A DNA stretch of 64,000 bases from Pseudomonas sp. Irchel 3H7 (GCF_900187605.1 NZ_FYEA01000003.1:372001-436000); one strand, 5' to 3'. Positions 25,972-37,306 are shown, numbered from the stretch's first letter. Notes: generated by a model not told the origin, from the letters alone. Program-made: numbers and translations.

Positions 25972-28500
25972 TCAGTTCTCCAGAACCCGTAAAGTATCGA
26001 CAGTTGCCTCATGAAACAGCTGCAACGCCTCACGCACCTGCCCGGCACTTTCCAGACCGAGCACCTGCTGCGCGATGACCTGACAATCCGCCAGTTCCAG
26101 CTCGCGCACCGTTGCCTTGACCGGTGCAATCATCGGCACACTCACCGACAGTTCATCCACACCCAACCCCAGCAACAGCGGCACCGCCAGACGTTCCGAA
26201 GCCATCGCCCCGCACACGCCGACCCATTTGCCATGGGCGTGTGCCGCCTTCACGGTCGTGGCGATCAGGCGCAATACCGAGGGATGAAAACTGTCCGCCT
26301 GACTGGCCAGACGCGGGTGATCGCGATCCATCGCCAGGGTGTACTGCGTCAGGTCATTGGTGCCAATCGAGAAGAAATCCACCAGCGGTGCAAACAGATC
26401 CGCCATCAACGCCGCCGCCGGCACTTCGATCATGATCCCCAGTTTCGGCCGTTGCGTCAGGCCTAGCGCGAGGATTTCCTCGTCGAGCATCTGCCGCGCC
26501 AGACGCAGCTCCGACAGTTGCGTGACCATCGGCAACATGATGTGCAAACGCGTCAGATCGCAGCAGCCGAGCATGGCCCGGAACTGCTCCCGCAGTAGCT
26601 GCGGACGCTGCAGACACAAACGAATGCCGCGCACGCCAAGGAAAGGGTTGGTTTCGCTGTCCATCGGCACATAGGCCAGCGGTTTGTCGCCGCCGACATC
26701 GAGGGTGCGCACCACCAGATTGTGCGCAGGCCCGACACAGCGAGCGATAGCGCTGTAAGTGGCGACCTGTTCGTCGTGGCTCGGCGCGTGGTTGCGGCCC
26801 AGATAGAGAAACTCCGAACGCAGCAGGCCGACGCCCGCACCGCCGAGGGCCATGGCCTGCTCGGTTTCCAATAACGAGGCGACGTTGGCCGACACCTCGA
26901 CGTGATGGCCGTCACGGGTCCGTGCCGCAAGCGTTGCGCTGGCCAGTTCATGCTCATGGCGTTGACGCTGTTGTGCGTATCGAGCCTGCCACTGCCCGAC
27001 GACCCCAGGGTCGGGATGTATATGTAATTCACCCTTGTCGGCATCGAGCAATATTGGAGTGCCGTTACTCAGCGCGAGCATCTGCACCGGCACCCCGCAG
27101 ATCGATGGCAGACCACAGGCACGGGCGAGAATCGCCACGTGACTGGTCGCGCCGCCCCCGACCGTAGCGAAGCCCAGCACCTTGCTGGTATCGATGCCGG
27201 CGGTCTGCGACGGCGTCAGTTGATCGGCGATCAGAATGCATCCTTGCGGCAACTCCAGCGCCTGCTCGCCAATACCCAGTAGCAACTTGAGGACGCGACG
27301 TCCGACATCGGTCAGGTCCGCCGCCCGTTCGGCCAGCAACGCACTGCCCAGTTGGCGAAACATCGCCGCAGTTTCTTCAGTGGCCGCGCGCCAGGCGAAC
27401 GCCGCACTTTTGCCCTCACTGATCAATGCCTGGGCCTGATCGAGCAGGCCCGGGTCTTCGAGCAGTTCCTGATGCGCCTTGAAGATCTCGGCTTCAGCCT
27501 CACCCGTAGCGGTGTCGCGCAAATGCTGCAAGGCCAGATCCGCTTCGATCAGGGCATTGGCGAGAGCCACACGCTCCAGGTCTGCTCCGCCGCCGAACTC
27601 GCTGACGTCGAACACCGGTTCGCTGATCTGCACCACTTGGCCCAACGCCGAACCGGGTGACGCACAGACGCCACGCAGAAGAGTCAGAACCTCGGTTTCC
27701 ACCACCTCGACAGGCGCCGCCGCCGTCACCGTTTCACCGCAGCCTTCGGCCAACAACCGGGTCAGCGCATCGATTGCCGCGTCAGCGTCTTCGCCCACCG
27801 CACTGAGCTGCACGCTGTCGCCGAACGCGGTCTGCAACGCCATGATCGCCACCAGAGACTTGGCGTTGGCCTGAGCCTGCTGTTTATGCAGGTAAATCTT
27901 TGCCGCGAAAGCCTTTGCCGCTTGCGCGAACACCGCTGCCGGGCGCGCATGCAGACCGTTGGGATTGGGCAGTTTCAACGGCTGTGAAAACCGCGCTGGA
28001 CTGTCTGCCGCGACTGTCTCTTCACTGATCGCCTGTGCGCTGACAAGCTCAAGCAACGGCTGACCTGTTTCGACCCGCCCGCTCGACGCGACCAGCCAGG
28101 TAAACGGCTCACCGCTGACCACCAACATCAACGTCATCAGGCTGCGCGCATGTCGGGCAATGTAGTCGGCGTCGAACTCGATCAGCGCCTGCCCGGCGGC
28201 AACCCGTTGCCCCTCTTCGACCAGACGGGTGAAGCCTTGCCCGCCGAGGTTCACCGTATCCAGACCGATATGCATCAACACCTGTACGCCATGCTCATCG
28301 GTGATGCTCACCGCATGCCCGCTGACCTGCACGTTGCTGATGACCCCGGCCAAAGGCGCGCACAAGGTCGATGAGGTCGGATCGATGCACAGACCGTCGC
28401 CGATCACGCGCCCGGAAAACACTGGATCGGGCACTTGCTCAAGCGCCATCAGGACACCGGACAAGGGAGCCAGCAGTTGCAATGGTTGGGGTGTGGCCAT
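25972..28500 (-). CDS. Fused PTS EIIA-HPr-EI phosphotransferase
   Basis: An 842-aa protein with three domains. EIIA (Glc/Crr type, about 1-150) has His77 in LMHIGLDTV. HPr (about 173-260) has His184 in NGLHARPAA. EI (about 272-842) has the phosphohistidine His454 in GGGATSHVAIL, with PEP-site motifs (RSEFLYLGR, LDVGGDKPL, NPFLGVRGIR, MIEVPAA, FFSIGTNDLTQY, VCGAMA). It would take phosphate from PEP and pass it through its own HPr and EIIA to the TreP IIB domain, making trehalose uptake self-contained. NagF/FruB-type fusions in Pseudomonas have comparable layouts. The start at 28500 has an AGGTGAC ribosome site. Confidence 0.92.
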   Translation of the reverse strand: MATPQPLQLLAPLSGVLMALEQVPDPVFSGRVIGDGLCIDPTSSTLCAPLAGVISNVQVSGHAVSITDEHGVQVLMHIGLDTVNLGGQGFTRLVEEGQRVAAGQALIEFDADYIARHARSLMTLMLVVSGEPFTWLVASSGRVETGQPLLELVSAQAISEETVAADSPARFSQPLKLPNPNGLHARPAAVFAQAAKAFAAKIYLHKQQAQANAKSLVAIMALQTAFGDSVQLSAVGEDADAAIDALTRLLAEGCGETVTAAAPVEVVETEVLTLLRGVCASPGSALGQVVQISEPVFDVSEFGGGADLERVALANALIEADLALQHLRDTATGEAEAEIFKAHQELLEDPGLLDQAQALISEGKSAAFAWRAATEETAAMFRQLGSALLAERAADLTDVGRRVLKLLLGIGEQALELPQGCILIADQLTPSQTAGIDTSKVLGFATVGGGATSHVAILARACGLPSICGVPVQMLALSNGTPILLDADKGELHIHPDPGVVGQWQARYAQQRQRHEHELASATLAARTRDGHHVEVSANVASLLETEQAMALGGAGVGLLRSEFLYLGRNHAPSHDEQVATYSAIARCVGPAHNLVVRTLDVGGDKPLAYVPMDSETNPFLGVRGIRLCLQRPQLLREQFRAMLGCCDLTRLHIMLPMVTQLSELRLARQMLDEEILALGLTQRPKLGIMIEVPAAALMADLFAPLVDFFSIGTNDLTQYTLAMDRDHPRLASQADSFHPSVLRLIATTVKAAHAHGKWVGVCGAMASERLAVPLLLGLGVDELSVSVPMIAPVKATVRELELADCQVIAQQVLGLESAGQVREALQLFHEATVDTLRVLEN

Positions 28501-28535
28501 GACGTCACCTGCAGTTTTTATGCTTTGAAGTGCCC

Positions 28536-28554
28536 ATGGAGCGCGACGCTCCAT
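28536..28554 (-). promoter_or_regulatory. Hairpin in the porin-to-EI intergenic stretch
   Basis: ATGGAGCG (28536-28543) pairs with CGCTCCAT (28547-28554) around a 3-base loop, 36 bases upstream of the EIIA-HPr-EI start. It could act as a processing or attenuation site that sets different porin and EI levels. Confidence 0.4.
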
Positions 28555-28563
28555 CAGCATCGC

Positions 28564-29886
<1,323 letters not shown>

Positions 29887-29893
29887 TTAAGGA

Positions 29894-31543
29894 TCAGGGA
29901 TCGATCAGGTGCAGAACGAAGGACTCGTAAGGCCGTAACGTCACCTGGCGTTTGCGCAACGGCCCGTCCGGATAGTTGCTGATCAACGGGCGCTGGCTCA
30001 TTGACTCGCTGATGACCGTCGCCGGCAATTCCACTTCACAGGTTGTCCCGTAGAAGTTGTTCACCACCAACAAACGCTCGGCGCTGCCTTCACGTACATA
30101 GGCCCAGACTTGTGGATGTTCGGGCAGTAATTGTCGGTACACCCCCTCGGTCATTAACGATTCGCGGCGACGCAGTGCGATCAGATTGCGGTAGTGATGG
30201 AGTACCGAATCGGGGTCATCAAGCTGCCTGGCGACGTTGATCTGCGCGGCATTGGCCGGCACTCCGATCCATGGCTCGACACTGCTGAAACCGGCGTTCG
30301 GCCCGGCGTCCCAGTGCATCGGCGTACGGCCGTTATCACGGGATTTCTGCTTGATTGCCGCCATGTTGTCGGCATCACTGCTGCCGGCTTCGCGCTTGAG
30401 GCGAAAGATGTTCAGCGTCTCGACATCGCGATAATGCTCGATCGATTCGAACCCCGGATTGGTCATGCCCAACTCTTCGCCCTGATACACGAACGGCGTG
30501 CCCTGGAGAAAATGCAGCGCGGTGCCGAGCATCTTCGCCGAGCGTTCGCGATACTCGCCGTCATTGCCGAAACGCGAGACCACTCGCGGTTGATCGTGGT
30601 TACACCAGAACAGCGCGTTCCAGCCGCCACCGGCCTGCATGCCGGTCTGCCAGTCGGACAGGATTTGCTTGAGCTGACGGAAATCGAAATCGGCGCGCAC
30701 CCACTTTTGCAGGTTCGGATAATCGACTTTCAGGTGATGAAAGTTGAAGGTCATCGACAGCTCTTTGGATTGCGGATTCGAATAACGAATGCAGTGTTCG
30801 AGGCTGGTCGATGACATCTCGCCGACATTGATCAGGTCGTGCCCTTCGAAGACTTCGCGGTGCATCTGCTGCAAGTACTCATGGACATTCGGCCCGTCGG
30901 TATAGAAGCGTCGACCATCGCTGCTGTCCTCGGGAAAGTCTTCCGGCTTGGAGATCAGATTGATCACGTCCAGACGAAAACCACCCACGCCCTTGTCCCG
31001 CCAGAACTGCATCATCCGGAACACTTCAGCGCGCACCTTGGGGTTGTCCCAATTGAGGTCGGCCTGGGTGTGGTCGAACAGGTGCAAGTAATACTGACCG
31101 GTCTGGGCTTCGTACTCCCAGGCCGAACCGCCGAATTTGGATTCCCAATTGTTCGGCTGATCGCGCCAGATGTAGAAATCACGGTAAGGGTTGTCGAGGC
31201 TGCTGCGCGCCTGCTGGAACCATACGTGTTCGATCGAGGTGTGATTGACCACGATGTCGAGCATCAGCTTGATTCCGCGCTTGCCCGCTTCGGCGATCAG
31301 CAATTCGCAGTCGGCCATGCTGCCGTAGCTCGGATCGATGGCGTAGTAATCGCTGATGTCATAGCCGTTGTCGCGTTGCGGCGAACGCAGAAATGGCGTG
31401 ATCCACAAGCAGTCGACACCCAGCCACTGCAGGTAATCGAGCTTGGCGACGATACCGAGCAGATCACCTGTCGGGTTGCCGGCGTGGCTATGAAAACTCT
31501 TCGGATAGACCTGGTAGATCACCGAACGCTGCCAGTCTTGCAT
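29894..31543 (-). CDS. treC: Trehalose-6-phosphate hydrolase (alpha,alpha-phosphotrehalase)
   Basis: A 549-aa GH13 enzyme. Conserved regions are present: DIVVNHTS (region I), GGFRLDVINLI with the nucleophile Asp (region II), NVGEMSS with the acid/base Glu (region III), and WCNHDQPRVV (region IV). The N-terminus WQRSVIYQVYPKSF is typical of phosphotrehalases and oligo-1,6-glucosidases. Between a TreP-type EIIBC and a TreR regulator, the substrate is almost certainly trehalose-6-phosphate, giving glucose and glucose-6-phosphate. P. fluorescens papers call this gene treA. Confidence 0.93.
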   Translation of the reverse strand: MQDWQRSVIYQVYPKSFHSHAGNPTGDLLGIVAKLDYLQWLGVDCLWITPFLRSPQRDNGYDISDYYAIDPSYGSMADCELLIAEAGKRGIKLMLDIVVNHTSIEHVWFQQARSSLDNPYRDFYIWRDQPNNWESKFGGSAWEYEAQTGQYYLHLFDHTQADLNWDNPKVRAEVFRMMQFWRDKGVGGFRLDVINLISKPEDFPEDSSDGRRFYTDGPNVHEYLQQMHREVFEGHDLINVGEMSSTSLEHCIRYSNPQSKELSMTFNFHHLKVDYPNLQKWVRADFDFRQLKQILSDWQTGMQAGGGWNALFWCNHDQPRVVSRFGNDGEYRERSAKMLGTALHFLQGTPFVYQGEELGMTNPGFESIEHYRDVETLNIFRLKREAGSSDADNMAAIKQKSRDNGRTPMHWDAGPNAGFSSVEPWIGVPANAAQINVARQLDDPDSVLHHYRNLIALRRRESLMTEGVYRQLLPEHPQVWAYVREGSAERLLVVNNFYGTTCEVELPATVISESMSQRPLISNYPDGPLRKRQVTLRPYESFVLHLIDP

Positions 31544-31574
31544 GGCACATTTCCCTCTTGAATTTTACGAGCTC

Positions 31575-31653
31575 TGTAGGAGCTGCCGAAGGCTGCGATC
31601 TTTTGATTTTGAGAGGCAAGATCAAAAGATCGCAGCCTTCGGCAGCTCCTACA
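31575..31653. repeat. REP-like inverted pair (family A, copy 3)
   Basis: TGTAGGAGCTGCCGAAGG... (31575-31606) faces its complement ending at 31653, between treP and treC inside an operon. Here the hairpin may stabilise upstream mRNA or reduce read-through. Confidence 0.85.
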
Positions 31654-31660
31654 GATCGAT

Positions 31661-33103
31661 TCAGGCAACCCGATAACCGGGGCGGACAATCTTCATGCTC
31701 AGTGCACAGGTCAGAACAAACGGCACGAGCATGGCAATCAGCATCCCGAGCACAAACATCGGGATGTACTGCGGAATGATCGAGATGAAACCCGGCAGAC
31801 CACCGACGCCGATGGCCGAGGCCTGAACCTTGTTCAGCGACAGGAACACACAGCCCAGCGCCGAGCCGGTGAGCGCGGCGTAGAACGGAAACTTGTAGCG
31901 CAGGTTGACGCCGAACATCGCCGGCTCGGTGATCCCGAAGTAGGCGGAAATCGCCGAGGTCGACGCCATGCTCTTGTCCCGCGCATTACGGGTCATCCAG
32001 AACACCGCCAGGGCGGCGCTGCCCTGGGCGAGATTGGACATGACGATCATCGGCCAGATGAAGGTGCCGCCCTGGGTCGAGATCAATTGCAGATCGACCG
32101 CGAGAAACATGTGGTGCATGCCGGTGATCACCAGCGGCGCATACAGCAGACCGAAAATCGCTCCACCCACCATCGGCGCCAGATCAAACAGCATGACCAG
32201 CCCTTCGGTGATGAAGATGCCGATGTGGCGGGTCACCGGGCCGATCACTGCCAGCGCCAGCACGCCGGTGACGACGATGGTGGTGATCGGCACCACGAGC
32301 AATTGAATGGCGTTGGGCACGCGCGCCCGCAGCCATTTTTCGATGACGCTCATCACGTAGGCGGCCAGCAGAATCGGCAGGATCTGCCCCTGATAACCGA
32401 CTTTTTCCACCTGAAACAGCCCGAGAATGTCGAAGTACGGCAACTGCTGCCCGTCGAGCCCGGCCACGGCCTTGCCATAGTTCCAGGCGTTGAGCAGATC
32501 CGGATGCACCAGCATCAGGCCGAGCACGATGCCGAGGATCTCGCTGCCGCCAAAACGTTTGGCCGCCGACCAGCCCACCAGCGCCGGCAAAAACACGAAC
32601 GAGGTGTTGGCCATCAGATTGATCAGGCTCCACAACCCGTCGAGTTTCGGGTAGGCATCGAGCAGGGTCTGCCCGTCAATGAACATGCCTTTGGCACCGA
32701 GCAGATTGTTGATGCCCATCAGCAGGCCGGCAATGATCAGTGCTGGCAGGATCGGCATGAATACGTCGGAGAACACCCGCACCAGACGCTGCATGGCGTT
32801 GATCTTTTCGGCGCTTTTCTGTTTGACGTCAGCGATGGTCGACGCCGCGAGACCGGTCTGGCGACGCAGTTCGGCATAGACCTTTTCCACTTCGCCCGGA
32901 CCGATCACCACCTGATACAAACCACCGGTGAAGAACGAGCCCTTGACCAGATCGATCTGATTGAGCGTGGCAGTGTCGACCAGGCTCGGGTCCTTCAGGG
33001 CCAGTCGCAACCGCGTGACGCAATGGGCGGCCTGTTCGAGGTTGTCGCTGCCGCCGAGGCTTTGCAGCAATTGCCTGGCGATATTCGGGTAGTCGTGGCT
33101 CAT
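31661..33103 (-). CDS. treP: PTS trehalose transporter, EIIBC
   Basis: A 480-aa protein starting MSHDYPNIARQ. The IIB domain (1-85) carries phospho-Cys28 in AAHCVTRLR. The IIC domain has about ten membrane helices (FMPILPALIIAGLLMGI, LIAMLVPFVLTCALSM) and GITEPAMFGVNLRY, the GITE motif of glucose-superfamily permeases. It transports trehalose and phosphorylates it. It lacks an EIIA domain, supplied by the fused protein at 25972-28500. The last residues end just before a REP pair. The promoter and two TreR-type operators lie upstream. Confidence 0.94.
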   Translation of the reverse strand: MSHDYPNIARQLLQSLGGSDNLEQAAHCVTRLRLALKDPSLVDTATLNQIDLVKGSFFTGGLYQVVIGPGEVEKVYAELRRQTGLAASTIADVKQKSAEKINAMQRLVRVFSDVFMPILPALIIAGLLMGINNLLGAKGMFIDGQTLLDAYPKLDGLWSLINLMANTSFVFLPALVGWSAAKRFGGSEILGIVLGLMLVHPDLLNAWNYGKAVAGLDGQQLPYFDILGLFQVEKVGYQGQILPILLAAYVMSVIEKWLRARVPNAIQLLVVPITTIVVTGVLALAVIGPVTRHIGIFITEGLVMLFDLAPMVGGAIFGLLYAPLVITGMHHMFLAVDLQLISTQGGTFIWPMIVMSNLAQGSAALAVFWMTRNARDKSMASTSAISAYFGITEPAMFGVNLRYKFPFYAALTGSALGCVFLSLNKVQASAIGVGGLPGFISIIPQYIPMFVLGMLIAMLVPFVLTCALSMKIVRPGYRVA

Positions 33104-33152
33104 GCTAGTTCTTCCGCTATGGATTGTTGTTATTGGCAGCACGCCGAAGCGA

Positions 33153-33199
33153 AAAATACTCGTCTGTACGAGTTATTGCAACAACTCGTACAGACGAGT
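33153..33199 (-). promoter_or_regulatory. treP promoter with paired TreR operators
   Basis: Two 16-base dyads face each other: ACTCGTCTGTACGAGT (33158-33173) and ACTCGTACAGACGAGT (33184-33199). On the minus strand, TTGCAA (33181-33176) and TATTTT (33158-33153) are a -35/-10 pair with a 17-base spacer holding the first dyad. TTGCAA is itself palindromic and can serve as -35 toward treR as well. This geometry fits repression of both directions by TreR. Confidence 0.75.
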
Positions 33200-33338
33200 T
33201 TGTTTATGTATGTTCCTGCCAGACCGAAGACGAATTTTCCTACTCAGCCCTAAGGTGATTTCCATCGTCCACATGGACAAAGCCCTACCCTGGCCTTAAG
33301 GTTCGAAGCTTTGAGCACAGTCGGCACCGAGCCTACCC

Positions 33339-34043
33339 ATGAGCAAATACAACCAGATCTATAGCGATCTGCTGGCCAGCATCACGACTGAACGCCTGGA
33401 GCGCGGCGCCCGCCTGCCTTCCGAAACCGAACTGATGGACAGCTATCAGGCCAGCCGTGGCACGGTGCGCAAGGCCATCGAATTACTTCAAGAGCGTGGC
33501 TTTGCGCAGAAAATCCACGGCAAAGGCACCTTCGTGCTTTCGACCAACCCGATCGAGTTTCAACTCGGCGGCATCGTCAGCTTTCAAGAGACCTACCCGC
33601 GCCTGGGCAACGATGTCAGCACCGAAGTGGTCGAGCTGAGCCAGATCCCGCTCGAAGGCGCCCTGCTCGAGCACATCCACGCCGAACCCGGCAGCCTCAT
33701 CACCCGTATCAAGCGTGTGCGGCGCATTGACGGCAAACGGGTCATCCTCGACATCAACCACTTTGTCAGCGAAGTGATTCCCGGCCTGTCCCTCGACATC
33801 GCCGAACAGTCGATCTATGCGCATATCGAACAGACATTGCAGTTACAGATTGCCTACGCCCAACGCACCATCGAAGCCGTGCCGCGCAGCAAGGACGATC
33901 AACTGCACCTGGATCTCGACGGCCAGAGCCATGTGATCGTGGTCAGCAACCAGACCTTTCTTCAGGACGGTCGGCAGTTCGAGTACACCGAATCACGGCA
34001 CACCCTCGACAAGTTCTACTTTTCCGACGTGGCTCGGCGCTGA
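33339..34043 (+). CDS. treR: Trehalose operon repressor, GntR/HutC family
   Basis: A 234-aa protein. The N-terminal winged helix-turn-helix (GARLPSETELMDSYQASRG, TVRKAIELLQERGFAQK) is followed by a UTRA ligand domain (ARRIDGKRVILDINHF-like segment VRRIDGKRVILDINHF, and YTESRHTLDKFYF at the end). It is divergent from treP with two dyad operators between them. GntR-type TreR proteins respond to trehalose-6-phosphate. This is the GntR type, unlike the LacI-type TreR of E. coli. Confidence 0.92.
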   Translation: MSKYNQIYSDLLASITTERLERGARLPSETELMDSYQASRGTVRKAIELLQERGFAQKIHGKGTFVLSTNPIEFQLGGIVSFQETYPRLGNDVSTEVVELSQIPLEGALLEHIHAEPGSLITRIKRVRRIDGKRVILDINHFVSEVIPGLSLDIAEQSIYAHIEQTLQLQIAYAQRTIEAVPRSKDDQLHLDLDGQSHVIVVSNQTFLQDGRQFEYTESRHTLDKFYFSDVARR

Positions 34044-34079
34044 CCCCGGCACATTTCCAACGGTCGTGTGCGGTACATA

Positions 34080-34144
34080 TGTAGTGCACTCCCCTTGAGC
34101 GAATCGGCCATGCTCGGCTCTCATTTCTCAAGGATGGAGAAAGC
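34080..34144 (+). repeat. Duplicated leader segment of the first toxin gene
   Basis: The 65 bases before the toxin start share TAGTGCACT, ATGCTCGG and TTTCTCAAGGATG with the bases before the second toxin (37421-37485). The duplication therefore included the leader and probably the promoter. Confidence 0.7.
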
Positions 34145-37100
34145 ATGTACGCCACCCAACCACGTCCTCTGCCAAACGCGGCAGACAAAGCGGCGCTGAA
34201 GCGAATCGCCTATACCGTCGTGCAGAACTGTCCCGGTCTGCAGGACGCCGCCCATCAAGCGGCCCGTGATCTGCTGGAAGCCAAAGGCTTGTCGAGCCTT
34301 GATCCGGATCAGGTTTATTTCCATCGTTTCAAGACCGCCCAAAGCAGCACCCGCTCGTTTACCGGCTGGGAGCACATCCGCGAAAAACCCTACGAATCGA
34401 TGACCCTGACACAGTTGGTGATTCATCGTTTTCGCACCACCGACCAGGACAACGCTGATCTTCTCGATCTGTACGGCGGCTTCTACACCGAAGGTCCGCA
34501 GGGCGAGAATTTCGACGAGAAAAATCAGGTGCGCCTGCACGGCAACGAGGTCTTGAACGCGTTCTGGAGCCTCGATTTCAGTGGTCACTACACCGCCACT
34601 CTGACGGACTTCTGGAACAGCCACGCTGACGACTTCCGCACATTGGCCAAGTGCAATTTCCTTAGCCGTGCGGTGCAGGCCCTGGATCTTGGGCAGCTCA
34701 CCGGCAGTGACTTTCAATGGCTGATGGACTCGGTGGTGGGGCCTGTAAGCTGGCCGGTCACCCTGAGCATGCTGCACACGAGCCACACGGCAACGGGGGA
34801 GGTATGCGCCTTCGACATTGACGGGCACGTCGCCACGCAGCTGCTGCGCATCGTCGACCCCGCCGGCCGGCAGATTATCTATCTGCCCAGTGAAGCCGAA
34901 GCCTTCGTGGTCAAGGAAACGCCGGCGGACCTGCATTGGTGGGTTCTGGATCAGCTGAACGACGCAAAACGCCGCGCGACCTTCCTGAATCATTTTGCCC
35001 TCGCCGATCGTCAGCACATGAGCGAGAACATTACCGATCTGATGAATCGCCTGGTGGCCACCTGGGGCCGGGCCGACCATCACCTGATCAACCGCACAAA
35101 CCAGGTGCTGAGCGATGATGCATTCAGCTGGCTGCGCGACACCACACGTCAGGCGATGTTTGCTGAAGCTCACCTGTCGCTGACGTCCAATGGTGATCTG
35201 CGCAAAAAACTGTGGATCGGCTACTTGAGTGCAGGCCTCAAGGTGTTTGGACCGATGGCCACTGTCGGTTGGCCGCTGGCGTTGCCGGTCATAGGCGCGA
35301 CCATCGCCAGCATGGGCCTGAATATCGATCAGGCGCAGAACGGCAAGAGCAACGCCGAACGCAAGGCGGGCGTATTGGGTGCGGTATTGAGTGGCATCAA
35401 TCTGTTATTCAACCTTCCATTGCTGATCGGCACCGGGCCGATGCTGGAGGTGGGCGCCGAGGTCGAGGCGGCTGAGGCCGCAGAAATGGCCGAGTACAGC
35501 GAAGCCTTGAATCCCTCCGCCGAAGCCGCCCCCCCATTGCAGATCATGGTGCCGGACGATCTCGACATCACCGTGCCAAATATCGATGAAACGACGCTGA
35601 TTCCGGCGCAGAACGCTCCACCGCCCCCGGTGCCCGAACGCTATCAATGCAACGAACTGCTCGATGGCGCGGCACTCGGCGAGGGATACGGGAAATTCCA
35701 CGGCGTGTACCGTCTCGACTCTGATCCTCCCTATGCCGTTCTGATGAATGACACTCCGTACTATGTCCGCTACTTCGCCAACTCTCGCGGCGGTGGCGAT
35801 TGGGCAATCGTTGACCCGGAGCGTCCCAACCAGCTTGTTCACGCCTTGCCGATCCGCCTCAATGGCGAAGGGCAGTGGGAGCGGATGCCAGCCCTGGGCC
35901 TCAAAGGTGGCGGCCAGTGCATGGGCAAACAATGCACCCCGGATCTCGAACTCGACACCTTCGAACCTGTATCACCCGAGGCGGCCGCTCCACCGGCGGA
36001 AGAACTGCAACCCTCGACATCGCGCCCCCCGCGTCCTGTAACCAGCGCCTACGACATCGATCCGCCGGTGCGCCGTTCCATTAAAAGCTGGGCGTTGAAC
36101 CTCAACGAAACCCATGCCCAGTTGCAGCCCGACGGAGAAGGCGGTTTTGGCATGGATGACCCGTTCGAATTGTATGCCGCCGGCAAACGCAAGCTGCTGC
36201 AAGGTTCGGCCCGAGGCTTTTTCAAGAATCTGCCGTGGATCATCCAGCCTGCGCGTCCGGCAATCCCCGAAATCAGCCGTCTGATGCCGCTGGCCGATCT
36301 TGTCGATGGCATTTTTGAAAGTGCTTCAGGGCTAGTGGTGGGAGAAACCCTTGATCGCATCGCCAGCCTGCGTTTTCTGATTGAAAGCATGCCGGCACTG
36401 GCCCGCCACGCGAAAACCCTCTACATGCGCGGGCTGCTCAGTGACTTCGCTCAGGTTGAGCTGAACCGCTACTTCACCAGCGGCAACATGACCGTTGATT
36501 TGCGCACTTACCTGAGCAGCCTGGGCACCGATCCCGCCAGTCGATTCAACCCACTGGAACTGGTCCAGGTCGCGCGAGCGAACGGCGTTCGGGTCCAGGC
36601 GATCGACTGCGCCGCCAGCTACAAAATGAAAACCCCGCTGCCCTCCGTCGACGAGCAGATGATGAGCACCTATCTGACAAACGACATCATGACCGGCGAC
36701 GTCTACCTCAACAGCCCGGGAAAATGGATCGTAGTGACGGATGCTCACAACACCAATACCTTCAGAGGACTGCTGGGCATCAGTGAATTGAAAGGAGCAA
36801 TCGGTCTGCGAATCGATGAAGTCGGCATTGGTGAAGAGCTGGGTGTGGATGTCGATCCGGGTATTGAAGTGCCACGCGGCAGCTCGCCCGGTGGCACTGT
36901 CAGGCAAGGAAATCCGGATCTGCTTCGCGCCGACTTGCGCTTGAAAGTTCAGGCACCCGAGCTGGTCTGGAGCGAGGAGACGTTGGAGAATCTTTTGTAC
37001 CGGCGCGGCATGTATCTGTTCGAAAAAGCGGGCGACAGCTACACCCTGATCCACCGCAGCAAACAGGGCATGCTCCAGCGCACTCCGATATCTCGATTGA

Positions 37101-37231
37101 GTGACGGCAATGTCTCCCTCCACCGACCTGCGTGGCAGCGGGTGAATGACATTGAGTTCGCTAACCTTAAAGACATGTCGCAACGTTTGTCCGATACCGG
37201 GCTGATATTGCGTAGCCGGATTCCTGATTGA
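34145..37231 (+). CDS. Dermonecrotic-toxin-like protein with membrane-targeted effector-like C-terminus (paralog 1)
   Basis: A 1028-aa protein without a signal peptide. Residues 1-350 resemble the dermonecrotic toxin domain of large Pseudomonas toxins. Residues 355-440 are hydrophobic (LWIGYLSAGLKVFGPMA, LALPVIGATIASMG, LLFNLPLLIG), suggesting membrane insertion. About 499-600 is a module starting YQCNELLDG with YYVRYFANS and LKGGGQC. The C-terminus from 690 resembles the effector domain of these toxins, with GETLD at 733-737, YMRGLL around Arg762 and DCAASY. In the family recalled, the first motif is G-E-x-H-like and the second Y-x-E-like, so catalytic residues may be missing. A strong terminator follows. 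Function is inferred. Confidence 0.7.
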   Translation: MYATQPRPLPNAADKAALKRIAYTVVQNCPGLQDAAHQAARDLLEAKGLSSLDPDQVYFHRFKTAQSSTRSFTGWEHIREKPYESMTLTQLVIHRFRTTDQDNADLLDLYGGFYTEGPQGENFDEKNQVRLHGNEVLNAFWSLDFSGHYTATLTDFWNSHADDFRTLAKCNFLSRAVQALDLGQLTGSDFQWLMDSVVGPVSWPVTLSMLHTSHTATGEVCAFDIDGHVATQLLRIVDPAGRQIIYLPSEAEAFVVKETPADLHWWVLDQLNDAKRRATFLNHFALADRQHMSENITDLMNRLVATWGRADHHLINRTNQVLSDDAFSWLRDTTRQAMFAEAHLSLTSNGDLRKKLWIGYLSAGLKVFGPMATVGWPLALPVIGATIASMGLNIDQAQNGKSNAERKAGVLGAVLSGINLLFNLPLLIGTGPMLEVGAEVEAAEAAEMAEYSEALNPSAEAAPPLQIMVPDDLDITVPNIDETTLIPAQNAPPPPVPERYQCNELLDGAALGEGYGKFHGVYRLDSDPPYAVLMNDTPYYVRYFANSRGGGDWAIVDPERPNQLVHALPIRLNGEGQWERMPALGLKGGGQCMGKQCTPDLELDTFEPVSPEAAAPPAEELQPSTSRPPRPVTSAYDIDPPVRRSIKSWALNLNETHAQLQPDGEGGFGMDDPFELYAAGKRKLLQGSARGFFKNLPWIIQPARPAIPEISRLMPLADLVDGIFESASGLVVGETLDRIASLRFLIESMPALARHAKTLYMRGLLSDFAQVELNRYFTSGNMTVDLRTYLSSLGTDPASRFNPLELVQVARANGVRVQAIDCAASYKMKTPLPSVDEQMMSTYLTNDIMTGDVYLNSPGKWIVVTDAHNTNTFRGLLGISELKGAIGLRIDEVGIGEELGVDVDPGIEVPRGSSPGGTVRQGNPDLLRADLRLKVQAPELVWSEETLENLLYRRGMYLFEKAGDSYTLIHRSKQGMLQRTPISRLSDGNVSLHRPAWQRVNDIEFANLKDMSQRLSDTGLILRSRIPD

Positions 37232-37271
37232 GGCTCTCCGGTTAAAACTGAGCATGGAAGGCCCGAAAACA

Positions 37272-37306
37272 AAAAATGCCAGTCAGCAGAACTGACTGGC
37301 ATTTTT
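37272..37306. terminator. Terminator after the first toxin gene
   Basis: AAAAATGCCAGTCAG (37272-37286) and CTGACTGGCATTTTT (37292-37306) form a perfect 15-bp stem with a 5-base loop. The A and T tracts allow termination on both strands. Each toxin gene is therefore probably its own unit. Confidence 0.9.
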
